NCBI RefSeq assembly: GCF_026191475.2
Contig: NZ_JAOSLC020000003.1
Coordinates: forward strand, 837,001-901,000
Direction of reading: 5' to 3'
Length of the DNA stretch: 64,000 nucleotides
Source: Polaribacter ponticola
Lineage (GTDB): Bacteria; Bacteroidota; Bacteroidia; Flavobacteriales; Flavobacteriaceae
The position numbers and the translations under genes are program-made. Positions 48,514-58,001 of the stretch are shown one piece after another. The notes beneath the pieces were generated by a model. The model made no database searches and was not told where the DNA came from. It saw only the letters and a program-made list of their open reading frames with translations. The first letter of the stretch is position 1, and every line of letters begins with the position of its first letter.

Positions 48514-48858
48514 ATGAAGATTGAAAACACAAAAGCGCAAATGCGAAAAGGTGTTTTAGAATTTTGCATTTTATCTATCTTAAAAAATGGAGATGCTTAT
48601 ACTTCTGAAATACTTAAAACGCTAAAAAGTGCAGAAATGATTGTGGTTGAAGGAACCATTTATCCGTTACTAACTCGTTTAAAAAATGCAGGTTTATTAA
48701 CTTACAGATGGGAAGAATCAACCTCAGGACCACCAAGAAAATATTACGTTTTAACAGAAAACGGAGGCATGTTTTTAAAAGAATTAGATAAAACATGGAA
48801 CAATTTAGTAAATGCAGTACACCAAGTAACTAGTAAAAAATCGACTACAAATGAATAA
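48514..48858 (+). CDS. PadR family transcriptional regulator
   Basis: Winged-helix regulator of 114 aa (MRKGVLEFCILSILKNGDAYTSEILKTL..., EGTIYPLLTRLKNAGLL, SGPPRKYYVLTENG). It overlaps the pspC start by 8 bases. It most likely represses the whole operon through the palindrome at 47988-48008. Confidence 0.93.
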   Translation: MKIENTKAQMRKGVLEFCILSILKNGDAYTSEILKTLKSAEMIVVEGTIYPLLTRLKNAGLLTYRWEESTSGPPRKYYVLTENGGMFLKELDKTWNNLVNAVHQVTSKKSTTNE

Positions 48859-50579
48859 GACTATCAACATAAATTTAGGCGGATTTTTCTTCCATATAGA
48901 TGAAGTTGCCTATCAGAAATTACGAAGATATCTCGAATCGATTTCTAAATCGCTAAGTGATGATCCTCAAGGAAAAAATGAAATTATAGCAGATATAGAA
49001 GCTAGAATTAGTGAGCTTTTATCTGAAAAAATAACAGATGCAAGACAGGTTGTTAACGAAAGCGATATAGACGATATTATTGTTATTATGGGCCAACCAG
49101 AAGATTATGCTGAGGCTGAGCAAGAATATAATGATGCTAGTTATTCATATAAAAGAAATAGTGCGTCTGGAAAAAAATTATTTAGAGATGGTGATGATAA
49201 ATTTTTAGGAGGTGTAGCATCCGGAATTGCACATTATTTTGATTTAGATACTATTTGGGTTCGTTTAGCATTACTTGCTTTATTCATTTTTGGAGGCTTT
49301 GGTGTTTTACTATATATTATTCTTTGGATTTTATTGCCAGAAGCTAAAACAACTGCAGAAAAACTGCAAATGGAAGGCGAACCTGTAAATATTGATAATA
49401 TAGAGAAAAAGATACGAGAAGAGTTTAACAATGTTTCAGAAAATGTATCGGTTTTTGCAAATCAAGCATCAGATAAAATTAAAGAAGGTGCAAGTGAGTT
49501 TTCAGACAAAATGAGCAAAACTTTTTCAGCAAAGACAAAAAAATAACGGAGTAAGCGATTTTGTTGATACGCTTGGTAAAATTATTCTTGCAATTTTTAA
49601 AGTAATTGGTAAGTTTATTGGTATCATTATCATCTTTGTTTCTGCTGCTGTTATTTTATCTCTAATTATTGGAGGGTTTTCTGTAGGAAGTTTAGAATGG
49701 TTAAATGTTGATGGAGAGTTTTTACATTATCCACCATTTTTTATAGATTCTATAATACCAAAATGGTTACTTACATTATCTGCCTTTTTGCTGATAGGTA
49801 TTCCGTTCTTAATCCTATTTATTTTAGGTTTACGAATCTTATCTAGCAATGTTAAAAAACTAAGCAAACCAACATCTTTAACATTATTAGGTATCTGGAT
49901 AGTTGCTTTATTAGCAATGATTTTTACAGGCTTAGATTTTGGAACATCGCACTCAACTTATGGTCAATCAACAGAAAAAAATATTTTAAATATCGCTAAA
50001 AACGATACGCTTAATATAAAAATGGTAAATGATGATGATATTTATTACCGTCATAACTTAAGAAGAAGTTACCGAAGAGAAGAAGTTGAAATTAATGGTA
50101 AAAAAATGACCTATTCTAATTACGTTAAAGTTGATGTAAAAAAGAGTAATTCTAGTAACAACTATGTAATTATTCAAAAAGAATCTAAAGGTAAAAACAA
50201 AAGTAGCGCAAATTCTAATGCTAAAAAGATTAGCTATGAATACGAAATTGAAGGTAATACAATAATGCTAGATGCTTTTTATTTATCAGACTTTAAAAAT
50301 ATTTGGAAAGACGAAGAGATAAAAATCACTTTCTATGTTAAAGAAAATGTAACAGTTTATTTTGATAATTCTACTAAAACTTTTTTAGACGATGTTAAAA
50401 ATGAAACTGACATTTATGATAAAGACATGGCAAATCATTATTTTAAAATGACAGACCAAACACTTACATGTACCAATTGTGATAATGAAATTGAAGAAGA
50501 TGTTGAAGTAGAAACGAAAGTTACGCCTTCTAAAAAAGTAATTAAAAAGTCTAAAGAACTTGAAGAAGAAATAATTTAA
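48851..50579 (+). pseudogene. PspC domain membrane protein (frameshifted)
   Basis: The first frame (to 49546) has a DUF1700-like N-terminal domain (INLGGFFFHIDEVAYQKLRRYLESI) and the PspC domain (KLFRDGDDKFLGGVASGIAHYFDLD...LYIILWILLPEA). It ends at A7 (49537-49543). With one A less it runs on as NNGVSDFVDTLGKIILAIF, two more helices and a beta-rich C-terminal region with CTNCDNEIEE, about 575 aa in all. Typical of flavobacterial PspC proteins followed by a head-GIN lipoprotein. Likely an envelope-stress sensor. Confidence 0.85.
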
Positions 50580-50676
50580 AATACAACTCAGCCAAATAAA
50601 ACAACAATTCGGGAACCAAAATTTCTTTTTAAACGTCTTGTATAAGACATTTGAATCGTAAATAAAATAAGTCATT

Positions 50677-51402
50677 ATGAAAACACCAATCACAAAAATT
50701 ATAACACTACTATTTGTAGTAACATTATTTAGCTCTTGTGCTGTAGATATGTTTAATAAAATTAGCGGAAACAGAAATGTAGTTACAGAAAACAGAAATA
50801 CTAAAGAAGATTTTACAAAAATTAAAGTTAGTACAGGTTTAGATTTGTACCTAACACAAGGTTCTAAAAATAAAATTTCTGTAGAAGCAGATGAGAATTT
50901 ACAAGACATTATTATTACAGAAGTAAAAGAAGGTGTTTTAAAAATTTATGCTGAAAAAAATATTTGGAGAGCAAAGGCTAGAAAAGTATATGTAACTATA
51001 GAAACTTTAGAAGCAATATCTGCAACCAGTGGTTCTGATGTGTATACAAAAGAAACTATAAAAGTAAATGATGTAAAAATTAGTGCTACTAGCGGTGCAG
51101 ATATTAATATGTCTGTTAATGCTAATTATGTAGAAACAAGTGCTACAAGTGGTTCTGATATTGAGATTTCTGGTTCTAGTATACATCATATATCTAAAGC
51201 AACAAGTGGTGCTTCTATAGATGCTTACCAATTACACAGTAAAAACGTAACCGCAAAAGTAACAAGTGGCGCAGATATTAATGTATATGCTTCAGAAAGT
51301 ATAAACGCAAGAGCAACAAGTGGTGGCGATATAGATTATAGAGGAAACCCTAAAAACGTTGATAAAAAAGAGTCTTCTGGCGGAGATATTTCTGCTAAAT
51401 AA
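50677..51402 (+). CDS. Head-GIN (DUF2807) lipoprotein
   Basis: Lipoprotein of 241 aa with lipobox FSSC (Cys21). After FTKIKVSTGLDLYLTQG the chain folds as a beta-helix. At least six (A)TSG(S/A/G)D/S repeats about 20-22 residues apart are seen (residues about 112-240: ATSGSDVYT, ATSGADINM, ATSGSDIEI, ATSGASIDA, VTSGADINV, ATSGGDIDY). It belongs to the PadR-PspC operon. Confidence 0.9.
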   Translation: MKTPITKIITLLFVVTLFSSCAVDMFNKISGNRNVVTENRNTKEDFTKIKVSTGLDLYLTQGSKNKISVEADENLQDIIITEVKEGVLKIYAEKNIWRAKARKVYVTIETLEAISATSGSDVYTKETIKVNDVKISATSGADINMSVNANYVETSATSGSDIEISGSSIHHISKATSGASIDAYQLHSKNVTAKVTSGADINVYASESINARATSGGDIDYRGNPKNVDKKESSGGDISAK

Positions 51403-51430
51403 GTTAACAAGCAATTTAAAAAAACGAACC

Positions 51431-51955
51431 ATGAATTCACTTTTAACACCTTTTAAAGAATCGTACTTAATTAAAATTTGCATTGCAATTGTACTTTTCT
51501 TTTATAGTTTAATGGGTTTTGGACAGGTTGATAAAAATTCAGATTTATATAAAACACTTAAATCTAAAGATAGTATTGTTTTTGAAAGAGCTTTTAACAA
51601 GTGCGAGGTTCAGAAATTAGAATCGATTATTGCAAAAGATATTGAGTTTTACCACGATATTTCTGGAGTGCAAAACAGAGAAGAATTTATTAATGCAATT
51701 AAAATAAATCTTTGCTCTAAACCAGGGGTTTTTACAAGAAAACTTATAGAAAGTAGTTTAGAAGTGCATCAGCTAAAAAGTAATGGTAACGTTTATGGAG
51801 CTATACAAAATGGCAAACACGATTTCTTTATCAAAGAAAATAACAAAATAAGAAAAACAGGAACAGCACAATTTACACACCTTTGGGTTTTAAAAAACAA
51901 AACTTGGAAACTAAAAAGAGTTTTAAGTTTTGATCATAAAGCTGCAAAAGAATAA
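51431..51955 (+). CDS. NTF2-like (DUF4440-type) secreted protein
   Basis: Protein of 174 aa from ATG 51431. The open frame extends to 51359 but overlaps the GIN gene, and MNSLLTPFKESYLIKICIAIVLFFYS is a proper signal segment. The body (VFERAFNKCEVQKLESIIAKDIEFYHDISGVQNREEF..., THLWVLKNKTWKLKRVLSFDH) is an NTF2/SnoaL-like fold. Function unknown. Confidence 0.8.
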   Translation: MNSLLTPFKESYLIKICIAIVLFFYSLMGFGQVDKNSDLYKTLKSKDSIVFERAFNKCEVQKLESIIAKDIEFYHDISGVQNREEFINAIKINLCSKPGVFTRKLIESSLEVHQLKSNGNVYGAIQNGKHDFFIKENNKIRKTGTAQFTHLWVLKNKTWKLKRVLSFDHKAAKE

Positions 51956-52017
51956 AAATTTATTAGAAAGCTAACTTCTAATATTAGTACTAATACTTGG
52001 TTTTATTAGTTTACTTG

Positions 52018-52055
52018 GTAAGTCGTCGTTTTTCACAAAACGACGCTTACTTTTT
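52018..52055 (+). terminator. Intrinsic terminator
   Basis: The stem AAG(T)CGTCGTTTT / AAAACGACGCTT around a 4-base loop is followed by a T-rich tail. It ends the PadR-PspC-GIN operon. The rest of the 51956-52223 gap shows only the vanX promoter. Confidence 0.75.
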
Positions 52056-52211
52056 AATTTTCTAAATTACTTATCTAAACTCTTATTATCAGTGATAAAA
52101 AATATAGATATCAAGTTTATAAACAAATCAGTAAATGCAATTAAAGTAGGTGAATTTTAACTCTATTACCATAATAAAAAATACAAGTAAAATTGATAAA
52201 ATCATTTTCTG

Positions 52212-52219
52212 TATTTTTG
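52212..52219 (+). promoter_or_regulatory. -7 box placed for a leaderless vanX-like transcript
   Basis: TATTTTTG followed by agag and ATG (52224), the same layout as murQ. Confidence 0.45.
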
Positions 52220-52223
52220 AGAG

Positions 52224-52895
52224 ATGAAAAACCTTTTTTTCTTTTTTACATGTATAATTAATTTTTCTGTTTTTAGTCAGAATTTACCTAATGGTTTCGT
52301 CTATTTATCTGAAATTGATAATAGTATTAAAACTGAGTTACGTTATTTGGGTGATAACAATTTTATAGGAAAACCAATTAATGGTTATTATAACAATTGT
52401 GTTATAGTTACCAAAGAAACTGCAGATGCTTTACACAAAATACAAACTGTTTTAGCTAAAAAGGGATTAAGCCTTAAGGTTTTTGATGCTTACAGACCAC
52501 AGCAAGCAGTAAATCATTTTGTAAAATGGGCTAAAGTTTTAAATGACACTTTAATGAAAAGTGAATATTACCCCAAAGTACCAAAATCAGAATTATTTAA
52601 AAGAGGTTATATCGCTTCTAAATCTGGTCATACAAGAGGCAGCACAGTAGATTTAACAATTGTAAATTTAAAAACAGGTAAAGAGTTAGATATGGGAAGT
52701 CCTTATGATTTTTTCGGAATTGAGTCCCATCCTTTTTATCAAAATGTCGAGAAAAGTCAAAAAGAAAACAGAATGCAATTACGAACTATTATGCTTGCTA
52801 ATGGTTTTAAACCTTATGATAACGAATGGTGGCATTTTACATTAAAAAACGAACCTTTTCCAAAAACATATTTTAATTTTCCTATTAAAAGTTAA
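52224..52895 (+). CDS. M15 D-Ala-D-Ala dipeptidase (VanX/DdpX-like)
   Basis: Secreted zinc dipeptidase of 223 aa with a signal peptide (SVFSQ). The zinc site is complete: KSGHTRGSTVDLTIV (SxHxxGxxxD) and EWWHFTL (catalytic Glu, third His). VFDAYRPQQAV is the family substrate loop. It recycles D-Ala-D-Ala from the cell wall, in line with murQ and the M23 peptidase elsewhere in the window. A role in vancomycin resistance is not implied. Confidence 0.9.
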   Translation: MKNLFFFFTCIINFSVFSQNLPNGFVYLSEIDNSIKTELRYLGDNNFIGKPINGYYNNCVIVTKETADALHKIQTVLAKKGLSLKVFDAYRPQQAVNHFVKWAKVLNDTLMKSEYYPKVPKSELFKRGYIASKSGHTRGSTVDLTIVNLKTGKELDMGSPYDFFGIESHPFYQNVEKSQKENRMQLRTIMLANGFKPYDNEWWHFTLKNEPFPKTYFNFPIKS

Positions 52896-52972
52896 GTTTT
52901 AACAATTTGTGTAGAGCCTTGGATAAAATCGGCATTATATTTGTTTAATAATTGTTATAAATCTTATAATAA

Positions 52973-53644
52973 ATGAAACCTTTTTTTAAATTTTTAATTG
53001 TTTTTAGCTGTACATGTCTTTCTACAAACTTTTTTGCCCAATTAGACAACAATAAAAGTAGCAAAGAAAAAGGTAAAATAAAAGGCATTATTTTAAACAA
53101 TTCTAAAGAAGTTGTAAAACCAAAATCTTTAGAATTAGACGGCAAAGAAGGTTTTAAGAATGCTTTTGACAAAGAGAAAGAAAAGTTAAAAAAACAAAAA
53201 AAGGAAGATGATTTAAAAAACAAAGGCATACTTACAAAAGCAAAAATAAGTGAAGAACGTTTTTTAAAATCTTTTAAAAAAATTAACGGTCAATATATTT
53301 ACCCTAAAATAGATCAAGATTTAGGCAGTTTCAGAACTGGTTCTAAAAGTGTAAATATTATTTGTAGAGATTATCAATATCCAGATGGAGATCGAGTAAC
53401 AATTTTCATAAACAATATACCTGTTGTACATAATATTACTTTAAGAAGTAGTTTTCAAAAATTTAATATTCCGTTAGAAATTGGTCTAAATACAATTTCA
53501 ATAAAAGCATTAAATCAAGGGACATCTGGCCCAAATACTGCTGCCTTTAAAGTGTATAGTGCCAATGGTAAGTTAATTTCTTCTAACGAATGGAATCTTG
53601 CAACTGGCGCCAAAGCCACCTTAGTCATAGCAAAAGACAAATAA
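52973..53644 (+). CDS. Secreted protein of unknown function
   Basis: Protein of 223 aa with signal peptide (STNFFAQ), a Lys-rich linker (about 55-95) and a beta-sandwich-like end (YPDGDRVTIFINNIPVVHNITLRSSFQKFNIPLEIGLNTISIKALNQGTSGPNTAAF). I recall this protein type just upstream of pdhA in other flavobacteria. No enzyme motif. Confidence 0.75.
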   Translation: MKPFFKFLIVFSCTCLSTNFFAQLDNNKSSKEKGKIKGIILNNSKEVVKPKSLELDGKEGFKNAFDKEKEKLKKQKKEDDLKNKGILTKAKISEERFLKSFKKINGQYIYPKIDQDLGSFRTGSKSVNIICRDYQYPDGDRVTIFINNIPVVHNITLRSSFQKFNIPLEIGLNTISIKALNQGTSGPNTAAFKVYSANGKLISSNEWNLATGAKATLVIAKDK

Positions 53645-53710
53645 AGTTCTCTTCGAAATCGTTTTCGCTAAATTTAAAAAATCAAGTTTTTTTATTCTTT
53701 AAAAAACAGT

Positions 53711-53718
53711 TATTTTTG
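53711..53718 (+). promoter_or_regulatory. -7 box of the pdhA-pdhC operon
   Basis: TATTTTTG, 58 bases before the pdhA ATG; no clear -33 TTG. Confidence 0.45.
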
Positions 53719-53776
53719 TAGTTATAGATTATTATAAGCTAAGCTTAAACGTTTAAACAAACAACAACATATAAGA

Positions 53777-54766
53777 ATGAAAGAAATCACTAAACAAACC
53801 TATTTAGATTGGTACAAAGACATGCTCTTCTGGCGTAAATTTGAAGACAAATTAGCATCAGTTTATATTCAACAAAAAGTAAGAGGTTTCTTACACTTGT
53901 ATAATGGACAAGAAGCTATTTTAGCAGGAGCTTTACATGCAATGGACTTATCTAAAGACAAGATGATTACTGCATATAGAAATCATGTTCAGCCAATTGG
54001 TATGGGAGAAGATCCTAAAAAAGTAATGGCAGAATTGTATGGTAAAGTAACTGGTACTTCTAAAGGTATGGGTGGTTCTATGCATATATTTTCTAAAGAA
54101 TTCGGTTTTTATGGTGGTCATGGTATTGTTGGTGGCCAAATACCTTTAGGTGCTGGTATTGCTTTTGGAGATAAGTATAAAGGAAGTGATGCTGTTACTT
54201 TAACGTGTTTTGGTGATGGTGCTGCAAGGCAAGGTTCTTTACACGAAGCTTTTAATATGGCTATGTTATGGAAACTTCCTGTAATTTTTATTGTTGAAAA
54301 CAATGGTTATGCAATGGGAACTTCTGTAGATAGAACTGCTAATCATACAGATATTTGGAAACTTGGATTAGGATATGAAATGCCTTGTGGACCAGTAGAT
54401 GCAATGAACCCAATTAAAGTAGCCGAAGCTGTAGATGAAGCTATACAAAGAGCAAGGCGTGGTGATGGCCCTACTTTCTTAGAAATGAAAACATACAGAT
54501 ATAGAGGTCACTCAATGTCTGATGCTCAGCACTACAGAACAAAAGACGAAGTAGAAGAATATAAGAAAATTGACCCAATAACTCAAATTTTAGACATTAT
54601 TAAAGAGAAAAAGTATGCTACGGATGAAGAAATAGCTGCTATAGACAAAGATGTTAAAGATAGAGTAAAAGAATGTGAACAATTTGCAGAAGACTCTCCA
54701 TACCCAGAGACACAGCAATTATATGACATGGTGTATGAACAAGAAGATTATCCTTTTATAAGTTAA
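53777..54766 (+). CDS. pdhA: Pyruvate dehydrogenase E1 alpha subunit
   Basis: Thiamine-diphosphate subunit of 329 aa. The TPP motif GDGAARQGSLHEAFNMAMLWKLPVIFIVENNGYAMGT and the phosphorylation-loop region TYRYRGHSMSD are intact. This is the two-subunit (alpha/beta) E1 type, yet no E1 beta gene is next to it. The E2 gene follows after 5 bases. The beta subunit must be elsewhere, as in related flavobacteria. Confidence 0.95.
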   Translation: MKEITKQTYLDWYKDMLFWRKFEDKLASVYIQQKVRGFLHLYNGQEAILAGALHAMDLSKDKMITAYRNHVQPIGMGEDPKKVMAELYGKVTGTSKGMGGSMHIFSKEFGFYGGHGIVGGQIPLGAGIAFGDKYKGSDAVTLTCFGDGAARQGSLHEAFNMAMLWKLPVIFIVENNGYAMGTSVDRTANHTDIWKLGLGYEMPCGPVDAMNPIKVAEAVDEAIQRARRGDGPTFLEMKTYRYRGHSMSDAQHYRTKDEVEEYKKIDPITQILDIIKEKKYATDEEIAAIDKDVKDRVKECEQFAEDSPYPETQQLYDMVYEQEDYPFIS

Positions 54767-54771
54767 GATAT

Positions 54772-56376
54772 ATGGCTACAATTATAAATATGCCGCGTTT
54801 AAGCGATACCATGGAAGAAGGTGTTGTGGCAAAATGGTTAAAGAATGTTGGTGATAAAATTGAAGAAGGCGATATTTTAGCTGAAATTGAAACTGATAAA
54901 GCTACTATGGAGTTCGAATCTTTTCATGAAGGAACTTTATTACATATTGGTATTCAAGAAGGCGAAACATCTCCTGTAGATGTTTTACTAGCTATTATTG
55001 GTGAAGAAGGTGAAGATATTTCTACAATTTTAAATTCAAGTGCTGCTTCTGAAAAAACAGAAACTATTAAAGAAGAAGAAAAAGAAGTAGAAGTTACTAC
55101 TACAGCCAATGCTGTTGCTATTCCAGAAGGAGTTCAAGTAATTATGATGCCTCGTTTGAGTGATACTATGACTGATGGAACTGTGGCTACATGGTTAAAG
55201 AAAGTTGGAGATAAAGTTGAAGAGGGTGATATGCTTGCAGAAATTGAAACTGACAAAGCTACAATGGAGTTTGAGTGTTTCTATGAAGGAACATTATTAC
55301 ACATTGGGGTGCAAGAAGGAGAAACAGCTCCAGTAGATAGTTTATTAACTATTATTGGACCTGCAGGAACAGATGTTTCTGCAATTGTTGCTAACGGCGG
55401 TTCTGCATCATCTGCTGAAAAAGAAACTACTTCTATTAAGAAAGAAGAGGAAAAAGAAGAAAAAGCTGTAGAAACTAAGACTACAACTAATTCAACTAAT
55501 ACTTCTGGAGGTAGAATATTTGCTTCGCCATTAGCTAAAAAAATTGCTTCTGATAAAGGGTTTAATTTAGCTGATATTAAAGGTTCTGGAGAAAACGGAA
55601 GAATCATTAAAAAAGATGTTGAAAACTTTACACCAATAGTAAAGATTGAAGCTTCGGCACCTAACGCAACTAATAATAACATTGCTGTTGGTATAGAAAA
55701 TTCGGAAGAAGTAAAGAATTCTCAAATGCGTAAAGCAATTGCAAAATCTTTAGGTAATTCTAAATTTACATCACCAGACTTTAGTTTAAATATTGAAGTT
55801 GACATGGATAATGCAATGACTTCTAGAAAAACTATAAATGCAATTCCAGATGTTAAAGTATCTTTTAACGATATGGTTGTTAAAGCTTGTGCAATGGCAT
55901 TAAAAAAGCATCCACAAGTAAATACTTCTTGGACAGATACAAATACTATATACCATAGTCATATTCATGTTGGTGTTGCAGTAGCTGTAGATGATGGTTT
56001 ATTAGTACCAGTAATTAAGCATACAGATCAATTAAGTTTAACACAAATTGGTGCTGGCGTTAGAGATTTAGCAGGTAAAGCAAGAAACAAAAAAATAGCT
56101 CCAGCAGAAATGCAAGGTAGTACTTTTACAGTTTCTAACTTAGGTATGTTTGGAATCGAAAATTTTACATCTATTATTAATCAACCAAACTCAGCAATTT
56201 TATCTGTTGGAGCAATTGTTGAAAAACCTGTTGTTAAAAACGGCCAAATTGTTGTTGGTAATACAATGAAATTAACTTTAACTTGCGATCACAGAACTGT
56301 TGATGGTGCGGTTGGAGCACAATTTTTACAAACATTAAAAACGTTTATTGAAAATCCTGTTACAATGTTAGCATAG
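54772..56376 (+). CDS. pdhC: Pyruvate dehydrogenase E2, dihydrolipoamide acetyltransferase
   Basis: Core of the PDH complex, 534 aa. Two N-terminal lipoyl domains (about 1-80 and 120-200), each with the lipoylated Lys in ETDKATMEFE. A subunit-binding domain (about 245-283, FASPLAKKIASDKGFNLADIKGSGENGRI) and the catalytic domain ending CDHRTVDGAVGAQFL. Linkers are Glu/Lys/Thr-rich. It is transcribed with pdhA and closed by a strong terminator. Confidence 0.96.
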   Translation: MATIINMPRLSDTMEEGVVAKWLKNVGDKIEEGDILAEIETDKATMEFESFHEGTLLHIGIQEGETSPVDVLLAIIGEEGEDISTILNSSAASEKTETIKEEEKEVEVTTTANAVAIPEGVQVIMMPRLSDTMTDGTVATWLKKVGDKVEEGDMLAEIETDKATMEFECFYEGTLLHIGVQEGETAPVDSLLTIIGPAGTDVSAIVANGGSASSAEKETTSIKKEEEKEEKAVETKTTTNSTNTSGGRIFASPLAKKIASDKGFNLADIKGSGENGRIIKKDVENFTPIVKIEASAPNATNNNIAVGIENSEEVKNSQMRKAIAKSLGNSKFTSPDFSLNIEVDMDNAMTSRKTINAIPDVKVSFNDMVVKACAMALKKHPQVNTSWTDTNTIYHSHIHVGVAVAVDDGLLVPVIKHTDQLSLTQIGAGVRDLAGKARNKKIAPAEMQGSTFTVSNLGMFGIENFTSIINQPNSAILSVGAIVEKPVVKNGQIVVGNTMKLTLTCDHRTVDGAVGAQFLQTLKTFIENPVTMLA

Positions 56377-56396
56377 ATTTTTAAAACTATTTATAT

Positions 56397-56424
56397 GAAA
56401 GCTCGCAATTTGCGAGCTTTTTTT
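56397..56424 (+). terminator. Terminator after pdhC
   Basis: AAAGCTCGCAA-T-TTGCGAGCTTT with T7 tail. The identical core hairpin is found again at 57141-57166. Confidence 0.9.
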
Positions 56425-56439
56425 ATACATTTATTTAAG

Positions 56440-57126
56440 ATGAAAAATTTAGAAGAAAAATTAAAAAACCCCGTTTGGCACTCTTTAAAAGAAACTCATA
56501 ACAAACATCTTTTAGAATTTGATGGCGTTCAATTTTATCATCCAGATATTTGCATTTTTGGTTCTTTTTATGATGAAACAAAAACAGCAAAAGCTTTAAA
56601 TGAATATGCTAAACTAACTGATAAGTTCTTTTTAGTTTCAGAAAATCAGACACCAATTATAGATACAAATTATGTAGTACTAAATAAAAAAATTGATGGT
56701 TGTCAAATGGTTTTAGAAAATTTTATAGAAATAGAAATTACTGAAAATATCGTTCATTTAACTAAAGAACATATAAATGAAGTCTTCGATTTAATATGGT
56801 TAGTTATGCCTAGTTTTTATAAAAGAAGAGGTTTTGAAATGGGTGAATATTATGGTATTTTTAAAGACAACAAACTAGTTTCTATTACAGGTCAAAGAAT
56901 GCAAACTAACGATTTTATAGAAGTGAGTGGAGTTGTTACACATCCAGATTATACAAAGCGAGGTTACGCAAAACAATTAATTACGCATACAACCAAAGAA
57001 ATTATAAAAGCTAAAAAACTACCTATTTTACATACAAATAAAGGAAACGCTGCCGTACCTCTTTATGAAAAATTAGGTTACAAGTTAACAAGAGATATGA
57101 ATTGGTGGCTTTTTAATAGAAAGTAA
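56440..57126 (+). CDS. GNAT family N-acetyltransferase
   Basis: Protein of 228 aa from ATG 56440 (MKNLEEKLKNPVWHSLKETH). The frame is open from 56395, but those codons lie in the terminator hairpin. The C-terminal half is the GNAT fold: IEVSGVVTHPDYTKRGYAKQLITHTTKEI (acetyl-CoA loop), LHTNKGNAAVPLYEKLGYK. The N-terminal ~110 residues are FR47/YjcF-like. Substrate unknown. It is flanked by two copies of the same terminator. Confidence 0.88.
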   Translation: MKNLEEKLKNPVWHSLKETHNKHLLEFDGVQFYHPDICIFGSFYDETKTAKALNEYAKLTDKFFLVSENQTPIIDTNYVVLNKKIDGCQMVLENFIEIEITENIVHLTKEHINEVFDLIWLVMPSFYKRRGFEMGEYYGIFKDNKLVSITGQRMQTNDFIEVSGVVTHPDYTKRGYAKQLITHTTKEIIKAKKLPILHTNKGNAAVPLYEKLGYKLTRDMNWWLFNRK

Positions 57127-57179
57127 AAGTTAAACATAAAAAAGCTCGCAATTTGCGAGCTTTTTTATGTTTAACTTTT
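57125..57179. terminator. 55-bp perfect palindrome, bidirectional terminator
   Basis: Two 27-base arms (57125-57151 and 57153-57179) are exact reverse complements around a single T, centred on GCTCGCAATTTGCGAGC. It separates the convergent GNAT and DUF6263 genes and would terminate both. Confidence 0.9.
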
Positions 57180-57185
57180 TAAATA

Positions 57186-57893
57186 TTACATTTTTGTAGT
57201 TACAAGTTTCATTGTGGTTGTTACACCTTGTGCTTCTATTTTTGTAATAACATCAGATTTTAAGGCAACTCCAGAAACTCTATCTAAAGTCATCGTTCCT
57301 TTAATATCAGCAGCACCTGTTGCGGCCATACTTAGTACAACATTTTTTTCTGAAATTGATTTTACAGTAAAAACTGTAGTTATTGTTACTCCAGCAGTAG
57401 CTTCTTTTACCTCAAAAGTATCTCCTACTTTAACAGCTCCTTCCGGAAAAACAACATTGCTTTTTCCTAAGTTTTCAGAACCTTGAAAAGCAACACTTGT
57501 CGATGACTCAAGAACTTTTCCTAAATTATTTGTTTTTGAAGAAATTACAGCCTTTAACATCGGGCTCATTTGCGATTTCATCATCATTCCCATTTCATCT
57601 AAATCCTCATCACTCTTACTTGAGTCATAACTAATAGCATTCATACCTTGCATGATATCTAAAACGACCTTTGTAATTTTTCTTTCACTATTATAAATCC
57701 CTTCGTTTACATCAACAATGTTTAGAGTAGAACTTATTTTCATATCCATAACCATTTGTGGTGAACTCACATTTTGAGACATTTCCATTTTATAAATATC
57801 TCCTTTATTATAATTTACTCTAAGTTTCACTGATTCTTGAGCTAGACCAATAGTTCCTATTGATAAAAATAAAATTGCTACTAATTTTTTCAT
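57186..57893 (-). CDS. DUF6263-like secreted protein
   Basis: Protein of 235 aa with signal peptide (TIGLAQ), a Met-rich stretch (EDLDEMGMMMKSQMSPMLK) and beta-rich ends (GVTITTVFTVKSIS..., MTLDRVSGVALKSDVITKIEAQGVTTTMKL). It resembles the flavobacterial family DUF6263 (name from memory). It may be periplasmic; function unknown. Confidence 0.75.
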   Translation of the reverse strand: MKKLVAILFLSIGTIGLAQESVKLRVNYNKGDIYKMEMSQNVSSPQMVMDMKISSTLNIVDVNEGIYNSERKITKVVLDIMQGMNAISYDSSKSDEDLDEMGMMMKSQMSPMLKAVISSKTNNLGKVLESSTSVAFQGSENLGKSNVVFPEGAVKVGDTFEVKEATAGVTITTVFTVKSISEKNVVLSMAATGAADIKGTMTLDRVSGVALKSDVITKIEAQGVTTTMKLVTTKM

Positions 57894-57954
57894 TTGTTTG
57901 ATTTTTGTTTAATTGAATTAATCTTTCGCGAATATAATATTTTTAGATATAAGA

Positions 57955-57976
57955 AACCCTCTAAAAAAGAGGGTCC
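57955..57976 (-). terminator. Stem-loop after the DUF5916 gene
   Basis: ACCCTCT / AGAGGGT around an A-rich loop, followed on the minus strand by a short T-rich tail. Moderate terminator for the 58002-60593 genes. Confidence 0.6.
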
Positions 57977-58001
57977 TAAAATTTATTATATATCTCAAAT
58001 T

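Noticed and set aside
50385-50909. 174-aa minus-strand frame across the PspC/GIN junction
   Set aside because: Phe/Ile-rich antisense shadow over two real genes.
55281-55682. 133-aa minus-strand frame inside pdhC
   Set aside because: Antisense of the lipoyl and linker region; not coding.
56395-56439. Upstream start for the GNAT gene
   Set aside because: Falls in the pdhC terminator hairpin.
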